From an uncultured Anaeroplasmataceae bacterium (GTDB lineage: Bacteria; Bacillota_I; Bacilli_A; Acholeplasmatales; Anaeroplasmataceae): 64,000 bases of DNA. Shown here piece by piece: positions 28,197 to 37,614 of this stretch. Below the pieces are notes generated by a model. The model was not told where the DNA came from, searched no databases, and was given only the letters and a program-made list of their open reading frames with translations. A program made the position numbers and the translations under genes. Location of the stretch: NCBI GenBank assembly GCA_934229785.1, contig CAKQEA010000001.1, positions 124,001 through 188,000 on the forward strand. The letters run 5' to 3'. Every line of letters starts with the position of its first letter. The first letter of the stretch is position 1.

Positions 28197-29732
28197 ATGA
28201 AAAATAAATATAAGTCTATTTTATTGTTCGTAGCAGCCTTTATTTTATTGTTCTTATCTGGTTGTAAAAAAGAAGATTTCTTTGAAAAAAATAAAAAAGA
28301 AGGTAATGTCATTAGAATTAATTATGATTCTAATGGCGGTACCTACTTAGATCGTGAAGGTATTACAATAATTGATTTGTTAAATCCTAGTAAATATCAA
28401 GCAGATAGTAACGGCGTTAAGCATATTAAATTGTTGAATCCAACTGATTCTAGAAGAAAATCTGGTGGTAGCGAGGGAATCTACATTACTAAAAAGGATG
28501 CATTTTTGGTTGGATGGTATAAGAATAGAGTTATTCAAAAAAATTCAAATGGAAATCCAATTAATAAAAATGGTGAAGAATTAGTTTTAATCGATGATAC
28601 ATACTATTTAGTAAGTGATAATACTGTGGCATCAGAACCGTTGTATAAATATTCAGGCTATTGGAATTTTGATACTGATACAGTTGATTATGATACAAAC
28701 ATGTCAGAGTATTCTATGACTTTATATGCAGTATGGAGTGATTATTTTGAATTTAACTATTTCTTTGAGATTGATGGAGAATGGGTAAAAAGTGATACAG
28801 TAACTTCATTTGATTATGCAACAACAAATGGATTAAATTCAAAGACATTTGATAAGGATACAATTTGGCTTCCTTCATATATAAATGGAGCAATGAATTA
28901 TACTCATAATTATGAATATTCAGGTAAATATGAATTTCCTTCTATTGATGGTTATTCATTTAAAGGAGCTTATTTAGATAAGGAAAAAACAAAACCAATT
29001 ACTGATTCATTTGAACATCAAGGAAGTATTAATTATGAGACTGGTGAAGCAATTAACCCTATTCAAAACATTTATGTTACATTAGAAGAGGGAGTAAAAT
29101 ATTATATTAGTACTCCACAACAGCTTATTGATAATGCAAATCTAAATGGTATTTACTATATTGAAAATGATCTTGATTTTGATGGATATGAGTGGCCACA
29201 ATTATTTAACGTTGGTTTATTTAAAGGAAAATTTATTTCTAAAAATGGCGACAATGTCACAATAAAAAATGTTAAGATTGTACATAATAGTGAGAATTCT
29301 AAAATAGGTGGTATTTTTGGACAAATTGATGCTAATGCTGAAATTTCAAATATTACCTTTGAAAATGCAACATTAGATTTGTCATATGTTGGTCGTAGAA
29401 ATAGAGATACTTCATTTGGTTTATTCGCTGGTATTGTTGATGATAAAGCTACAATTAATAATGTTAATATTTCTGGTTGCTTAAGAATTGGAAATGTTAC
29501 ATTAGGCGATAATTACCAAATAGGACTAATTTCTGGAAATAATACTAGTAAGGTTAAAACATTATCTGATATTGAGTTAATAGTATATGGAACAAAGCAT
29601 GGTAATGAGTTTAAGTATACAATCAATCCTGATAGTGTTGAGGTTAAAGATAATATGGTAATAGTTGAACCAGTAGCAAGTTTAAATAAAGACAAGGATA
29701 CTTACATCATAAATTATAGAGAGGAGAATTAA
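28197..29732 (+). CDS. InlB-repeat lipoprotein
   Basis: A 511-residue lipoprotein with lipobox LSGC (Cys23). Three InlB/Flg_new-like segments can be made out: RINYDSNGGTYL with DAFLVGWYKN and MTLYAVW near the N-terminus, a second ending in GYSFKGAYLDKE, and remains of a third. From about residue 300 it changes to a pattern resembling GLUG/polysaccharide-adhesin repeats (FKGKFISKNGDNVTIKNVKI, IGGIFGQI, SFGLFAGIVDD), probably a beta-helix. AAAAGGAG at 28181-28188 sets the start. It sits between the subtilase and the peptide-binding protein, so it is probably part of the surface capture layer; its ligand is unknown. Confidence 0.75.
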   Translation: MKNKYKSILLFVAAFILLFLSGCKKEDFFEKNKKEGNVIRINYDSNGGTYLDREGITIIDLLNPSKYQADSNGVKHIKLLNPTDSRRKSGGSEGIYITKKDAFLVGWYKNRVIQKNSNGNPINKNGEELVLIDDTYYLVSDNTVASEPLYKYSGYWNFDTDTVDYDTNMSEYSMTLYAVWSDYFEFNYFFEIDGEWVKSDTVTSFDYATTNGLNSKTFDKDTIWLPSYINGAMNYTHNYEYSGKYEFPSIDGYSFKGAYLDKEKTKPITDSFEHQGSINYETGEAINPIQNIYVTLEEGVKYYISTPQQLIDNANLNGIYYIENDLDFDGYEWPQLFNVGLFKGKFISKNGDNVTIKNVKIVHNSENSKIGGIFGQIDANAEISNITFENATLDLSYVGRRNRDTSFGLFAGIVDDKATINNVNISGCLRIGNVTLGDNYQIGLISGNNTSKVKTLSDIELIVYGTKHGNEFKYTINPDSVEVKDNMVIVEPVASLNKDKDTYIINYREEN

Positions 29733-29734
29733 TT

Positions 29735-32329
29735 ATGAAAAGAAGAAAAATTACGACTATAGCTTCTATAGCAATGTGTGGTGCTGTTGCATTTACACTA
29801 GTAGGATGTAATAAGTCAAATGGAAATAATAAAGATAGTATTGTTATTATGACAGACGATGTTAGTGGATTATTTAATCCGTTTTATGCAACTAGCGGTG
29901 CAGATCAAGAGGTTGTAGGTTTTACACAAATTGGCATGTTGACAACAGATAAAAATGGAGGAACAGCTTATGGTGATGATCTTCCTACAGTAGTTAAGGA
30001 TTTCAAACAAGAAACAATTAATGGTAATAGTGTTTATACATTTGTTATTAAAAATAATTTAAAATTTTCAGATGGTGTAAACCTTACTATGAATGATGTA
30101 ATGTTTAATATGTATGAATATTTAGACCCTGTATATACTGGATCATCAACAATGTATTCAATCAAAATTAAAGGTTTAACAGAATATAGAACTCAAAAAT
30201 CTTATTCTGGTTCATCATCACAAGCAGAGGATGCTATTTCAGAGCAGGCTTCTACATTAGCACAAAATAGATTAGAGGAATTAATTAATGTATATCAAGA
30301 TAATGGATTAATTGAAGGAACAACATCTAGCTATAGTTTAAATGAGGCTCAGATGAAAGAGGCAATTAATAATCATTATGTTTCACTTGGATATAAAAGT
30401 GCTGTTGCAACTGATGAAGAACAAAAAACATTTAATGATGCTGATTATAGAAGAATTTTAACAGAGGATTATGAATTAGCATTAAAGACATTTAAAGAAG
30501 AATTAAAGAGTGATTTTATTGCAGCAAAAGAATCTTATGACTTAAATACTGCTCCATATTCTGAATTTAAAGAACAAATGGAAAATGATATTTTTAAATT
30601 TTTCTTATATGAAGGATACATCACTCCTAAATATGAGGAAGTTGCTGGAAAGAAAAATAAAAATAAAATTCTAAGCTTTGAAAATACAGATATTGTTAGT
30701 AAATACACTACAGAAGATGATGCAATCAATAGAGTATATCAAGATAATATTAAAACTAATTTAAATCTTGTACTTTCTTATTGGGGTACTGCTGGTACAT
30801 TAACAACAGCATATACTGCATCAGCACGTGATATTATTCTTCATAATAATATGTCTGGAGATGGTCTTCAATATAAAAATATTTCTGGTATAGTTTCACT
30901 TGGTCATACAACAGATGAACAAAGCGTTAATATAAACGGAAAGACATATACTGTTGCTCATAATCATAATGAAGATGGTTCAACTTCAAGTAAGGATGAA
31001 TATGATGTATTACAAATTACATTAGATGGTCAGGATCCTAAGGCTATTTATAATTTTGGTTTTACTGTTGCTCCTGCACATTACTATACAGCAGATGACA
31101 CTTATTTAAATGGTAGAGAGATTGATATTAAGAATAATAAATTTGGAGTAGAATATGCTTCTAGCGATTTCCAAAGTAAAGTAATTCAATCCCAAAAGCA
31201 CGTTGAAGTTCCTGTTGGTGCTGGCGCATATCAAGCAACAGACTCTAATAATAATACAAATCCATCTGGCGAAAATTTTGTTAGAAGTAATGTAGTTTAT
31301 TATAAGTCAAATGAAAACTTTATGTTCCCAGTAAAAACAGAAAAGCTTCGTTTACAAGTTGTATCAAGTGCAAATGCAATTGATAAGCTTGCTAGTGGTG
31401 AGGTTGATTTTATTACTCCACAGTTTACAAAGCAAAATTCTGAAAGATTGAATGCTTTAGAAAGTGATGGAATTAAAAAACTTGACTCATGGCAATTAGG
31501 TTATGGTTATATTGGAATTAATGCAGGTAAAGTCCCTAATGTAAATATTCGTCGTGCTATTATGTCAGCAATGCAAACATCATTAGCATTAGAATACTAT
31601 GAATCAGGTACTTGTAAAAATATTGATTGGCCTATGTCAACTGTTTCATGGGCATATCCATTTGAAGATGATGGAAAAACATCTAAGCAAAACAATCATG
31701 ACTATACTCAGTGGACTGGAACAACAGATGCCAATAAGAAGATTAAGAGATATATGGAATTAGCAGGTGTTCAAGCAGGTGATTCAAGCTTAACAATTAA
31801 GTTTACAATTGCAGGTTCTTCAATCACTGAGCACCCAACTTATTCAGTATTTAAGCAAGCCTCAGAAATTTTAAATAGTCTTGGTTGGAATGTTGAGGTT
31901 AAGGCCGATTCTCAAGCATTAACAAAGTTGGCTACAGGCTCTTTAGAGGTTTGGGCTGCTGCATGGGGCTCTACAATTGATCCAGATATGTATCAAGTAT
32001 ATCATAAGAATTCAAGTGCAACTTCAGTATATGCATGGGGATATAGAGAAATATTGAATAATCAAACAAAATATAGCTATGAATATAGTACTATTTCTAA
32101 TTTATCAGGAATTATTGATGATGCAAGATCAATTACTGATCAAAATGCAAGAAAGGTACTATATGAAGAAGCAATGGGCTATGTATTAGATTTAGCTGTA
32201 GAAATGCCTGTATATCAACGTAAAACATTATATGCATATAATTCTAAATCAATTACTGGTTTAAATGATAGTGTAAATCCATATACATCTCCACTTGAGG
32301 AAATTTGGAATATTGAATTAGTTAAGTAA
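29735..32329 (+). CDS. oppA: Oligopeptide ABC transporter, substrate-binding lipoprotein
   Basis: Family-5 extracellular solute-binding protein, 864 residues, with lipobox LVGC (Cys25). The order is canonical: N-terminal DVSGLFNPF and FVIKNNLKFSDG segments, the central VPVGAGAYQ and INAGKVPNVNIRRAI motifs, and the closing helix-strand segment NARKVLYEEA...VEMPVYQR at about 805-830. It is ~250 residues longer than usual because of a helical insertion at about 135-330 with many charged residues. GAGGAG (29721-29726) precedes ATG 29735. Permeases and ATPases follow directly, so it is the receptor of this importer. Confidence 0.9.
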   Translation: MKRRKITTIASIAMCGAVAFTLVGCNKSNGNNKDSIVIMTDDVSGLFNPFYATSGADQEVVGFTQIGMLTTDKNGGTAYGDDLPTVVKDFKQETINGNSVYTFVIKNNLKFSDGVNLTMNDVMFNMYEYLDPVYTGSSTMYSIKIKGLTEYRTQKSYSGSSSQAEDAISEQASTLAQNRLEELINVYQDNGLIEGTTSSYSLNEAQMKEAINNHYVSLGYKSAVATDEEQKTFNDADYRRILTEDYELALKTFKEELKSDFIAAKESYDLNTAPYSEFKEQMENDIFKFFLYEGYITPKYEEVAGKKNKNKILSFENTDIVSKYTTEDDAINRVYQDNIKTNLNLVLSYWGTAGTLTTAYTASARDIILHNNMSGDGLQYKNISGIVSLGHTTDEQSVNINGKTYTVAHNHNEDGSTSSKDEYDVLQITLDGQDPKAIYNFGFTVAPAHYYTADDTYLNGREIDIKNNKFGVEYASSDFQSKVIQSQKHVEVPVGAGAYQATDSNNNTNPSGENFVRSNVVYYKSNENFMFPVKTEKLRLQVVSSANAIDKLASGEVDFITPQFTKQNSERLNALESDGIKKLDSWQLGYGYIGINAGKVPNVNIRRAIMSAMQTSLALEYYESGTCKNIDWPMSTVSWAYPFEDDGKTSKQNNHDYTQWTGTTDANKKIKRYMELAGVQAGDSSLTIKFTIAGSSITEHPTYSVFKQASEILNSLGWNVEVKADSQALTKLATGSLEVWAAAWGSTIDPDMYQVYHKNSSATSVYAWGYREILNNQTKYSYEYSTISNLSGIIDDARSITDQNARKVLYEEAMGYVLDLAVEMPVYQRKTLYAYNSKSITGLNDSVNPYTSPLEEIWNIELVK

Positions 32330-32353
32330 AATTTGTTATAGGGTGTGAAAATA

Positions 32354-33343
32354 ATGTTTAAATATATTATTAAAAGAATACTTATTTCAATTTTAATATT
32401 ATTGGGAGTGTCATTTTTACTATATGCCCTTCTTCGTTGTATGCCTACAGATTTTGTTGAACAAAAAATTACTAGTTTAAATCAAGCTGGTGCTACTACC
32501 TCAGATGAATTTATTAAGCAGATGTATGCGACATATGGGTTAGATAGTGGTATTATTGAAGGGTATTTTAAATGGTTAATGAATATTTTTAAGTTGGATT
32601 TTGGAAAATCATTCGTAAATCAAAGATCTGTATTGTTGGAAATTTTTGATAAAAATAGAATGGGTACGTCATTTTTTGTTGCAGCTGTTTCAACTGTTTT
32701 TGAGTTTTTGATTGCAATTCCTCTTGGAATTACAGCTGCAACACATCAATACAGCTTTAGAGATTATTTTATAACTGTTTTAGTTTTAATAGGTATTTCT
32801 TTACCATCATTCTTTTTTGGTCAATTATTAAAAGATATATTTGCCAACAAATTAAAATGGTTTCCGGTTTCAGGTATGATGACTGCTGGTATAACATATG
32901 CTTCTGTATTTGATGCTTTTGTTGATTATGCAAGGCATATGTTCTTACCAATTTTAACTGTAGTAATATTGTCAATTGGTGCAAGAATGCGTATGACAAG
33001 AACAAATATGCTTGAAGTTTTAGGCTCAGACTATATTAGAACTGCAAGAGCAAAGGGATTAAGTGAAAGAAAGGTTATCTATAAGCATGCTTTTAGAAAT
33101 ACAATGATTCCTTTAGTAACGTCTTTAGCTGGATTAATTCCTTCATTGTTCTCAGGAGCAATGATTACAGAAACTGTTTTTGATTTGGAAGGTATTGGAA
33201 AGTACGCATTAAATGCGATGACACAAGGTGATATACCTGTAATTATGACTTACAATATGTTTTTAGCTGTTTTATCTGTATTAGGTATATTATTATCAGA
33301 TTTAATGTATGCAGTGGTTGATCCACGTGTTAAGCTAGCATAA
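32354..33343 (+). CDS. oppB: Oligopeptide ABC transporter permease (OppB/DppB type)
   Basis: A 329-residue inner permease with about six membrane helices. The EAA loop that contacts the ATPases is visible in DYIRTARAKGLSERKVIYKH (about 223-242), and the family ending ISDLMYAVVDPRVKL-like motif (SDLMYAVVDPRVKLA) is intact. ATG 32354 is chosen over the in-frame GTG at 32345, which overlaps the GGGTG ribosome site. It pairs with the next permease. Confidence 0.9.
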   Translation: MFKYIIKRILISILILLGVSFLLYALLRCMPTDFVEQKITSLNQAGATTSDEFIKQMYATYGLDSGIIEGYFKWLMNIFKLDFGKSFVNQRSVLLEIFDKNRMGTSFFVAAVSTVFEFLIAIPLGITAATHQYSFRDYFITVLVLIGISLPSFFFGQLLKDIFANKLKWFPVSGMMTAGITYASVFDAFVDYARHMFLPILTVVILSIGARMRMTRTNMLEVLGSDYIRTARAKGLSERKVIYKHAFRNTMIPLVTSLAGLIPSLFSGAMITETVFDLEGIGKYALNAMTQGDIPVIMTYNMFLAVLSVLGILLSDLMYAVVDPRVKLA

Positions 33344-33358
33344 GGAGGAGCAATTATT

Positions 33359-34420
33359 ATGAATGATAAAGATGAAATTCTTGAAGAGCAAAATGAATTA
33401 GAAATTACAGTTGATGATGCAATTCAAGAAGATACAGAAATTCCTCTTGATAAAAATGTTAGGCTGATGAGCCCTGGAAGAATGCTTGCAAGAAGATTTT
33501 TTAAATCTAAGCTTTCAATAACTGGACTTGTTATTTTAATTGTGTTGTTTTTATTTTGCTGGATAGGACCACTTCTTTATAATCAGTGGGGAGAAACGGA
33601 ATCTGATAGAGATGGAAATATAGATTATTCTTCATATGTTATAGAAGTTGATGGAGAAGAGTTTACACAAATTATTCAAACAAACAATGGTATAAATGCA
33701 TTAGCAAAGCCAAGTGCAAATCATATTTTGGGTACTGATGAACAAGGAATGGATATTTTTACTAGATTAATGTATGGTGGAAGATTATCACTTATGATTA
33801 GTTTTATAGCTGTATTTTTGACGGCTGCCATTGGAATTGTCATGGGAGGTATTGCTGGATATTATGGTGGAATTATTGATAATGTCATTATGCGTATTTG
33901 TGATGTTTTAATGTGTTTACCAACCTTACCATTAATGCTGATTATTGGTACAATTCTTGATTCTAATCATATTCCTTCTGAGTTATATATTTATTTTCTA
34001 ATGGGATTATTATCATTGTTTTCTTGGACTGGAATGGCAAGACTTGTTAGAGGTCAAATATTATTTTTAAGAGAACAAGAATATATGGTTGCTGCTGAGG
34101 CAATGGGATATTCAACACCTAGAAAAATTTTTAAACATTTGATTCCTAATATTTTACCTCAAATATTGGTATCAATGACTTTATCTTTAGGAAGCATGAT
34201 TTTGTATGAATCAACATTATCTTATCTAAATTTAGGAGTTAGGGTTCCCTATGCTTCTTGGGGAACAATGGTTCAGATAATATCTTCTCGACCTGATATT
34301 CTAAAAAATAATTTTAATGTATGGGGACCATCAGGTGTATGTATTATATTAGCAGTTTTAGGTTTTAATTTTATTGGTGATGGCTTAAGAGATGCCTTAG
34401 ATCCAAAGCAACGTAGGTGA
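33359..34420 (+). CDS. oppC: Oligopeptide ABC transporter permease (OppC/DppC type)
   Basis: A 353-residue permease with an acidic cytoplasmic N-terminus of ~45 residues, a first helix (about 57-77), a periplasmic-side loop ending in LGTDEQGMDIF (a conserved OppC feature), and further helices with the EAA motif EYMVAAEAMGYSTPRKIFKH. It ends in LDPKQRR. AAGGAGGAG at 33342-33350 precedes the ATG. Partner of the preceding OppB. Confidence 0.9.
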   Translation: MNDKDEILEEQNELEITVDDAIQEDTEIPLDKNVRLMSPGRMLARRFFKSKLSITGLVILIVLFLFCWIGPLLYNQWGETESDRDGNIDYSSYVIEVDGEEFTQIIQTNNGINALAKPSANHILGTDEQGMDIFTRLMYGGRLSLMISFIAVFLTAAIGIVMGGIAGYYGGIIDNVIMRICDVLMCLPTLPLMLIIGTILDSNHIPSELYIYFLMGLLSLFSWTGMARLVRGQILFLREQEYMVAAEAMGYSTPRKIFKHLIPNILPQILVSMTLSLGSMILYESTLSYLNLGVRVPYASWGTMVQIISSRPDILKNNFNVWGPSGVCIILAVLGFNFIGDGLRDALDPKQRR

Positions 34421-34424
34421 TAGC

Positions 34425-35975
34425 ATGACAAATGAAAAAGTAAATAAAAAAAATAGTAATTATTTATCTGGTAAAGAAATTAGAAAAATAGCTAAAGAAA
34501 ATCATGCTATTACGAAAAAGCTTGAACATGAAAAATCAAGAAAGAAGAAGGAAGAAGAATTTACTTCTTCTATGAAGAATCCCAACAATATATTAGAAAT
34601 TGATGATCTTCATACATATTTTTTTACCGATTTAGGTGTTGTTAAGGCAGTTAATGGTGTTAGCTTTTCTATTCCTTTAAATTCTACAATAGGAGTTGTT
34701 GGTGAGTCAGGTTGTGGTAAGAGTGTAACTGCAATGTCAGTAATGCGTTTGATTCAAGGGCCTTATGGTCAAATTGTTGATGGAGCAATTAGATTTCGTG
34801 CTAATGATTATAAAAAAGATTCTAAAGGAAAATATATTCCAATTTATGAATATGATTCTAATGGTAATATTGTTAAAGAGGAAGTTAAATTAAATAGTAA
34901 TAAAAAATATGTTTCTATTGATGATTTAATAAAAAATGATGATGGAGTTTATACATCAATTTATGATAGAGATAAATATGGAAATACAGATGTTGTAAAT
35001 ATTACAAATGAAAAAGGTGAATTTGTTGAATTAAAGGAAATTACTAAGGATGCAAATGGCAAGTACCCTTATTTATATGTAAAGGATAAAAGAGGTAATA
35101 TTTACAAAAAAATTATAACTGATAAACCAAATAAGATTATTGTTAGAGATAAAATTAAAAGAGATAATAATGGTTTCCCACAATATGAACGAGAAGAAAA
35201 AATTTATGATATTGCCAAAATGCCAATAAAGGAACTTTATAGGATTAGAGGTAGACAAATTTCTATGGTTTTTCAAGAACCTATGACAAGCTTAAATCCC
35301 GTTTTTACTATTGGTAATCAGTTAGATGAGGTTTCTTTACTTCATATTCCTGGAATTGATAAGAAGCTAGCTAAAAAAAGGTCACTTGATATGCTAGATA
35401 TGGTTGGCATTGCTTTGCCAGAAAGAGTGTATAATTCTTATCCGCATGAATTATCTGGTGGAATGCGTCAGCGTGTAATGATATCTATGGCATTAGCTGC
35501 TGAACCAAGGCTAATTATTGCTGATGAGCCTACTACAGCACTAGATGTTACTATTCAAGCTCAAATTTTGGATTTGTTTAATGATTTAAAAAATAAAATT
35601 AATGGTTCAATTATGTTAATAACACATGATTTAGGTGTTATTGCTGAAATGGCTGATTATGTAATTGTTATGTACGCAGGACGTGTAATTGAGCAAGGAA
35701 CTGTAAATGAAATTTATAGTAATCCATGTCATCCTTACACTCAGGGGTTACAAAAATCAAAACCTACGATGAATTCTTCAAAAGATGATTTATTTAATAT
35801 TCCTGGAAATGTCCCAAATCCAGTAAATATGCCAAATTATTGTTATTTTAAGGAAAGATGTAATAAGTGCTTGAAAAAATGTAATGGCGAGTATCCTAGC
35901 ATGAAACAGATTAGTCCTACACATTTTGTTGCATGTCATCTTTTTGATGATTTTATAGAAAAAGAGGAGAAATAA
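34425..35975 (+). CDS. oppD: Oligopeptide ABC transporter ATPase (OppD type) with repeat-containing insertion
   Basis: A 516-residue ABC ATPase with Walker A GESGCGKS (93-100), Q-loop VFQEPMTSLNP (Gln284), signature LSGGMRQR (343-350), Walker B LIIADEPT (363-370) and the C-terminal Cys-rich oligopeptide-transporter motif CYFKERCNKCLKKC. A basic 50-residue N-terminal extension and an insertion at about 126-262 between Walker A and the Q-loop are unusual. The insertion carries four related segments of the form KD..GKY...Y..D..GN. All catalytic motifs are intact, so it should be functional. Confidence 0.92.
   Translation: MTNEKVNKKNSNYLSGKEIRKIAKENHAITKKLEHEKSRKKKEEEFTSSMKNPNNILEIDDLHTYFFTDLGVVKAVNGVSFSIPLNSTIGVVGESGCGKSVTAMSVMRLIQGPYGQIVDGAIRFRANDYKKDSKGKYIPIYEYDSNGNIVKEEVKLNSNKKYVSIDDLIKNDDGVYTSIYDRDKYGNTDVVNITNEKGEFVELKEITKDANGKYPYLYVKDKRGNIYKKIITDKPNKIIVRDKIKRDNNGFPQYEREEKIYDIAKMPIKELYRIRGRQISMVFQEPMTSLNPVFTIGNQLDEVSLLHIPGIDKKLAKKRSLDMLDMVGIALPERVYNSYPHELSGGMRQRVMISMALAAEPRLIIADEPTTALDVTIQAQILDLFNDLKNKINGSIMLITHDLGVIAEMADYVIVMYAGRVIEQGTVNEIYSNPCHPYTQGLQKSKPTMNSSKDDLFNIPGNVPNPVNMPNYCYFKERCNKCLKKCNGEYPSMKQISPTHFVACHLFDDFIEKEEK
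34815..35210 (+). repeat. Degenerate ~39-residue repeat inside the OppD insertion
   Basis: Four copies start near residues 131, 170, 208 and 246 of the protein: KDSKGKYIPIYEYDSNGNIV, KNDDGVYTSIYDRDKYGNTD, KDANGKYPYLYVKDKRGNIY and the shorter RDNNGFPQYEREEKIYDI. The Gly-x-Tyr and Asp-x-x-Gly-Asn positions are the most constant. The reading frame is kept throughout. Confidence 0.7.
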
Positions 35976-35977
35976 TT

Positions 35978-37123
35978 ATGGATGACAAAAAAATAAATCA
36001 AGATAATAACTCTTCTAATGTAGTAGAAGCATTAAATATTCAAACTGATAATTTAAATAATATTGATTTTTCTAATTTTGATGATGAAGCAGAAAAAGCA
36101 AAAGAAGAAGCTGAAAAAGAGAAAAATAGAAATAATGATTTTTTATTACCTCCTGATCCTAAAGCAATTTTAGAAGTAAGACATTTAAAAAAATATTTTA
36201 CACTTAAAAAGACAATATTAGGTAAGCCAATTACTGAATTAAAGGCTGTCGATGATGTTTCTTTCAAAATTTATCCAGGTGAAACCTTAGGTGTTGTTGG
36301 TGAATCAGGTTGTGGAAAAACAACAATGGGACGTACTGTTTTAAAATTATATAATCCAACAAGTGGACAAGTTTTTTTTGAAGGTAATGATATTTCAAAG
36401 TATAAATCAAAGGAAATGAGAAAATTACGTACAGATATGCAAATAATTTTCCAAGATCCTTATTCTTCATTACCGCCAAGACAAACCGTTGGCTCAATTC
36501 TTGCAGAGCCAGTAAAGGTACATAACATTGTTCCTAAAGAGGAAGTTAAAGATTATGTATTAAAGCTAATGGATCAATGTGGATTAAGAGATTATTATTA
36601 CGAGAGATATCCTCATGAATTTTCAGGAGGACAGCGCCAAAGAATATGTATAGCAAGAGCACTTGCCGTTAATCCAAAATTTGTTGTTTGTGATGAACCT
36701 GTATCTGCACTTGATGTTTCAATTCAAGCTCAAATTATCAATTTATTAAAGAGATTACAAAAAGAAAGAAATTTAACATATTTGTTTATCTCACATGACC
36801 TATCAGTTGTAAAGCATATATCAGATAAAATATGTGTAATGTATTTAGGTAATGTTGTAGAGTATGGAACTAATGACTCTTTATTTAATAATCCACTTCA
36901 TCCATATACAAAATCACTTTTTTCAGCAACACCAAACCCTAATCCAAATGAGAAATCAAAAAGGATAATTTTAAAAGGAGATATACCTAGTCCAATAAAT
37001 CCTCCAAAAGGTTGTAAGTTTTGTACAAGATGTCCAAAGTGTATGGAAATTTGTAAACATATAGAACCTAAATATAAAGAGTTTGAAGATGGACATATAG
37101 TTGCTTGTCATTTATATGATTAA
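35978..37123 (+). CDS. oppF: Oligopeptide ABC transporter ATPase (OppF type)
   Basis: A 381-residue ABC ATPase. It has an acidic, coiled-coil-like N-terminal extension (1-58), Walker A GESGCGKT (108-115), FQDPYSSLPPR at the Q-loop, signature FSGGQRQR, Walker B VVCDEPVSALD, and the C-terminal motif CKFCTRCPKCMEIC typical of peptide/nickel transporters. It completes the A-B-C-D-F importer. Its last codons overlap the following small gene by eight bases. Confidence 0.92.
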   Translation: MDDKKINQDNNSSNVVEALNIQTDNLNNIDFSNFDDEAEKAKEEAEKEKNRNNDFLLPPDPKAILEVRHLKKYFTLKKTILGKPITELKAVDDVSFKIYPGETLGVVGESGCGKTTMGRTVLKLYNPTSGQVFFEGNDISKYKSKEMRKLRTDMQIIFQDPYSSLPPRQTVGSILAEPVKVHNIVPKEEVKDYVLKLMDQCGLRDYYYERYPHEFSGGQRQRICIARALAVNPKFVVCDEPVSALDVSIQAQIINLLKRLQKERNLTYLFISHDLSVVKHISDKICVMYLGNVVEYGTNDSLFNNPLHPYTKSLFSATPNPNPNEKSKRIILKGDIPSPINPPKGCKFCTRCPKCMEICKHIEPKYKEFEDGHIVACHLYD

Positions 37124-37370
37124 AAAGAATAAAAATAAAGAAAAAGTAATTTATTATGATGATAATTCGACGATTGTAGACATGTCGGGTGTGAAAAAAA
37201 AGAAAATATTACAAAATAATGCAAATAATAATTATAAACAGCATAGAGTTAGTGAAAAAGAAAAAATTAAAACTTTCTTTTCAGTTTTTAAAATGATGTT
37301 GTTACCAACATTTATTGCATTAATTATAATTTTCTTATTATATTTATTGTTTTATTTTCTAACTATTTAG
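37116..37370 (+). CDS. Small single-helix membrane protein coupled to oppF
   Basis: An 84-residue protein starting at ATG 37116 inside the last codons of oppF. The first ~55 residues are very rich in Lys and Asn with an acidic YYDDN patch; residues ~58-84 form one hydrophobic helix ending at the C-terminus. I do not recognise a family. Overlap with oppF and position before the terminator suggest it belongs to the transporter operon, possibly as a small tail-anchored accessory, but function is unknown. Confidence 0.6.
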   Translation: MIKKNKNKEKVIYYDDNSTIVDMSGVKKKKILQNNANNNYKQHRVSEKEKIKTFFSVFKMMLLPTFIALIIIFLLYLLFYFLTI

Positions 37371-37378
37371 TTTTAATT

Positions 37379-37460
37379 AGCTCCCCTAAAAGTATTTTTA
37401 TTGAAAGAAATTGTTTTTTTAAAGTATTTCAATAAATAATGTAAAAATGGGAGCTTTTTT
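37379..37460 (+). terminator. Nested terminator ending the 32 kb gene train
   Basis: The outer stem AGCTCCC (37379-37385) / GGGAGCT (37449-37455) encloses an inner 10-bp stem TTTATTGAAA (37397-37406) / TTTCAATAAA (37427-37436). The outer right arm runs into TTTTTT. It begins nine bases after the last stop of the operon. Confidence 0.85.
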
Positions 37461-37614
37461 GATTTTGATATAATTCAAAGTTAATAAAAAAATACATTTT
37501 CGATGCAAATGAATAAAATTTTAAAAAGATAAAGAAAAACGAATAAAATTCGTGAAGAAAATAATACAAATAAAATAAAAAAAGATAAAATATAGAATAA
37601 TATGTATAAAAATA
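37461..37614. other. AT-rich intergenic region without a gene
   Basis: No ORF or RNA gene is recognised. It contains GAATAAAATT twice (37511 and 37541), the second extended to the palindrome CGAATAAAATTCG (37540-37552). The same motif is found upstream of the 5224 gene. Confidence 0.55.
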
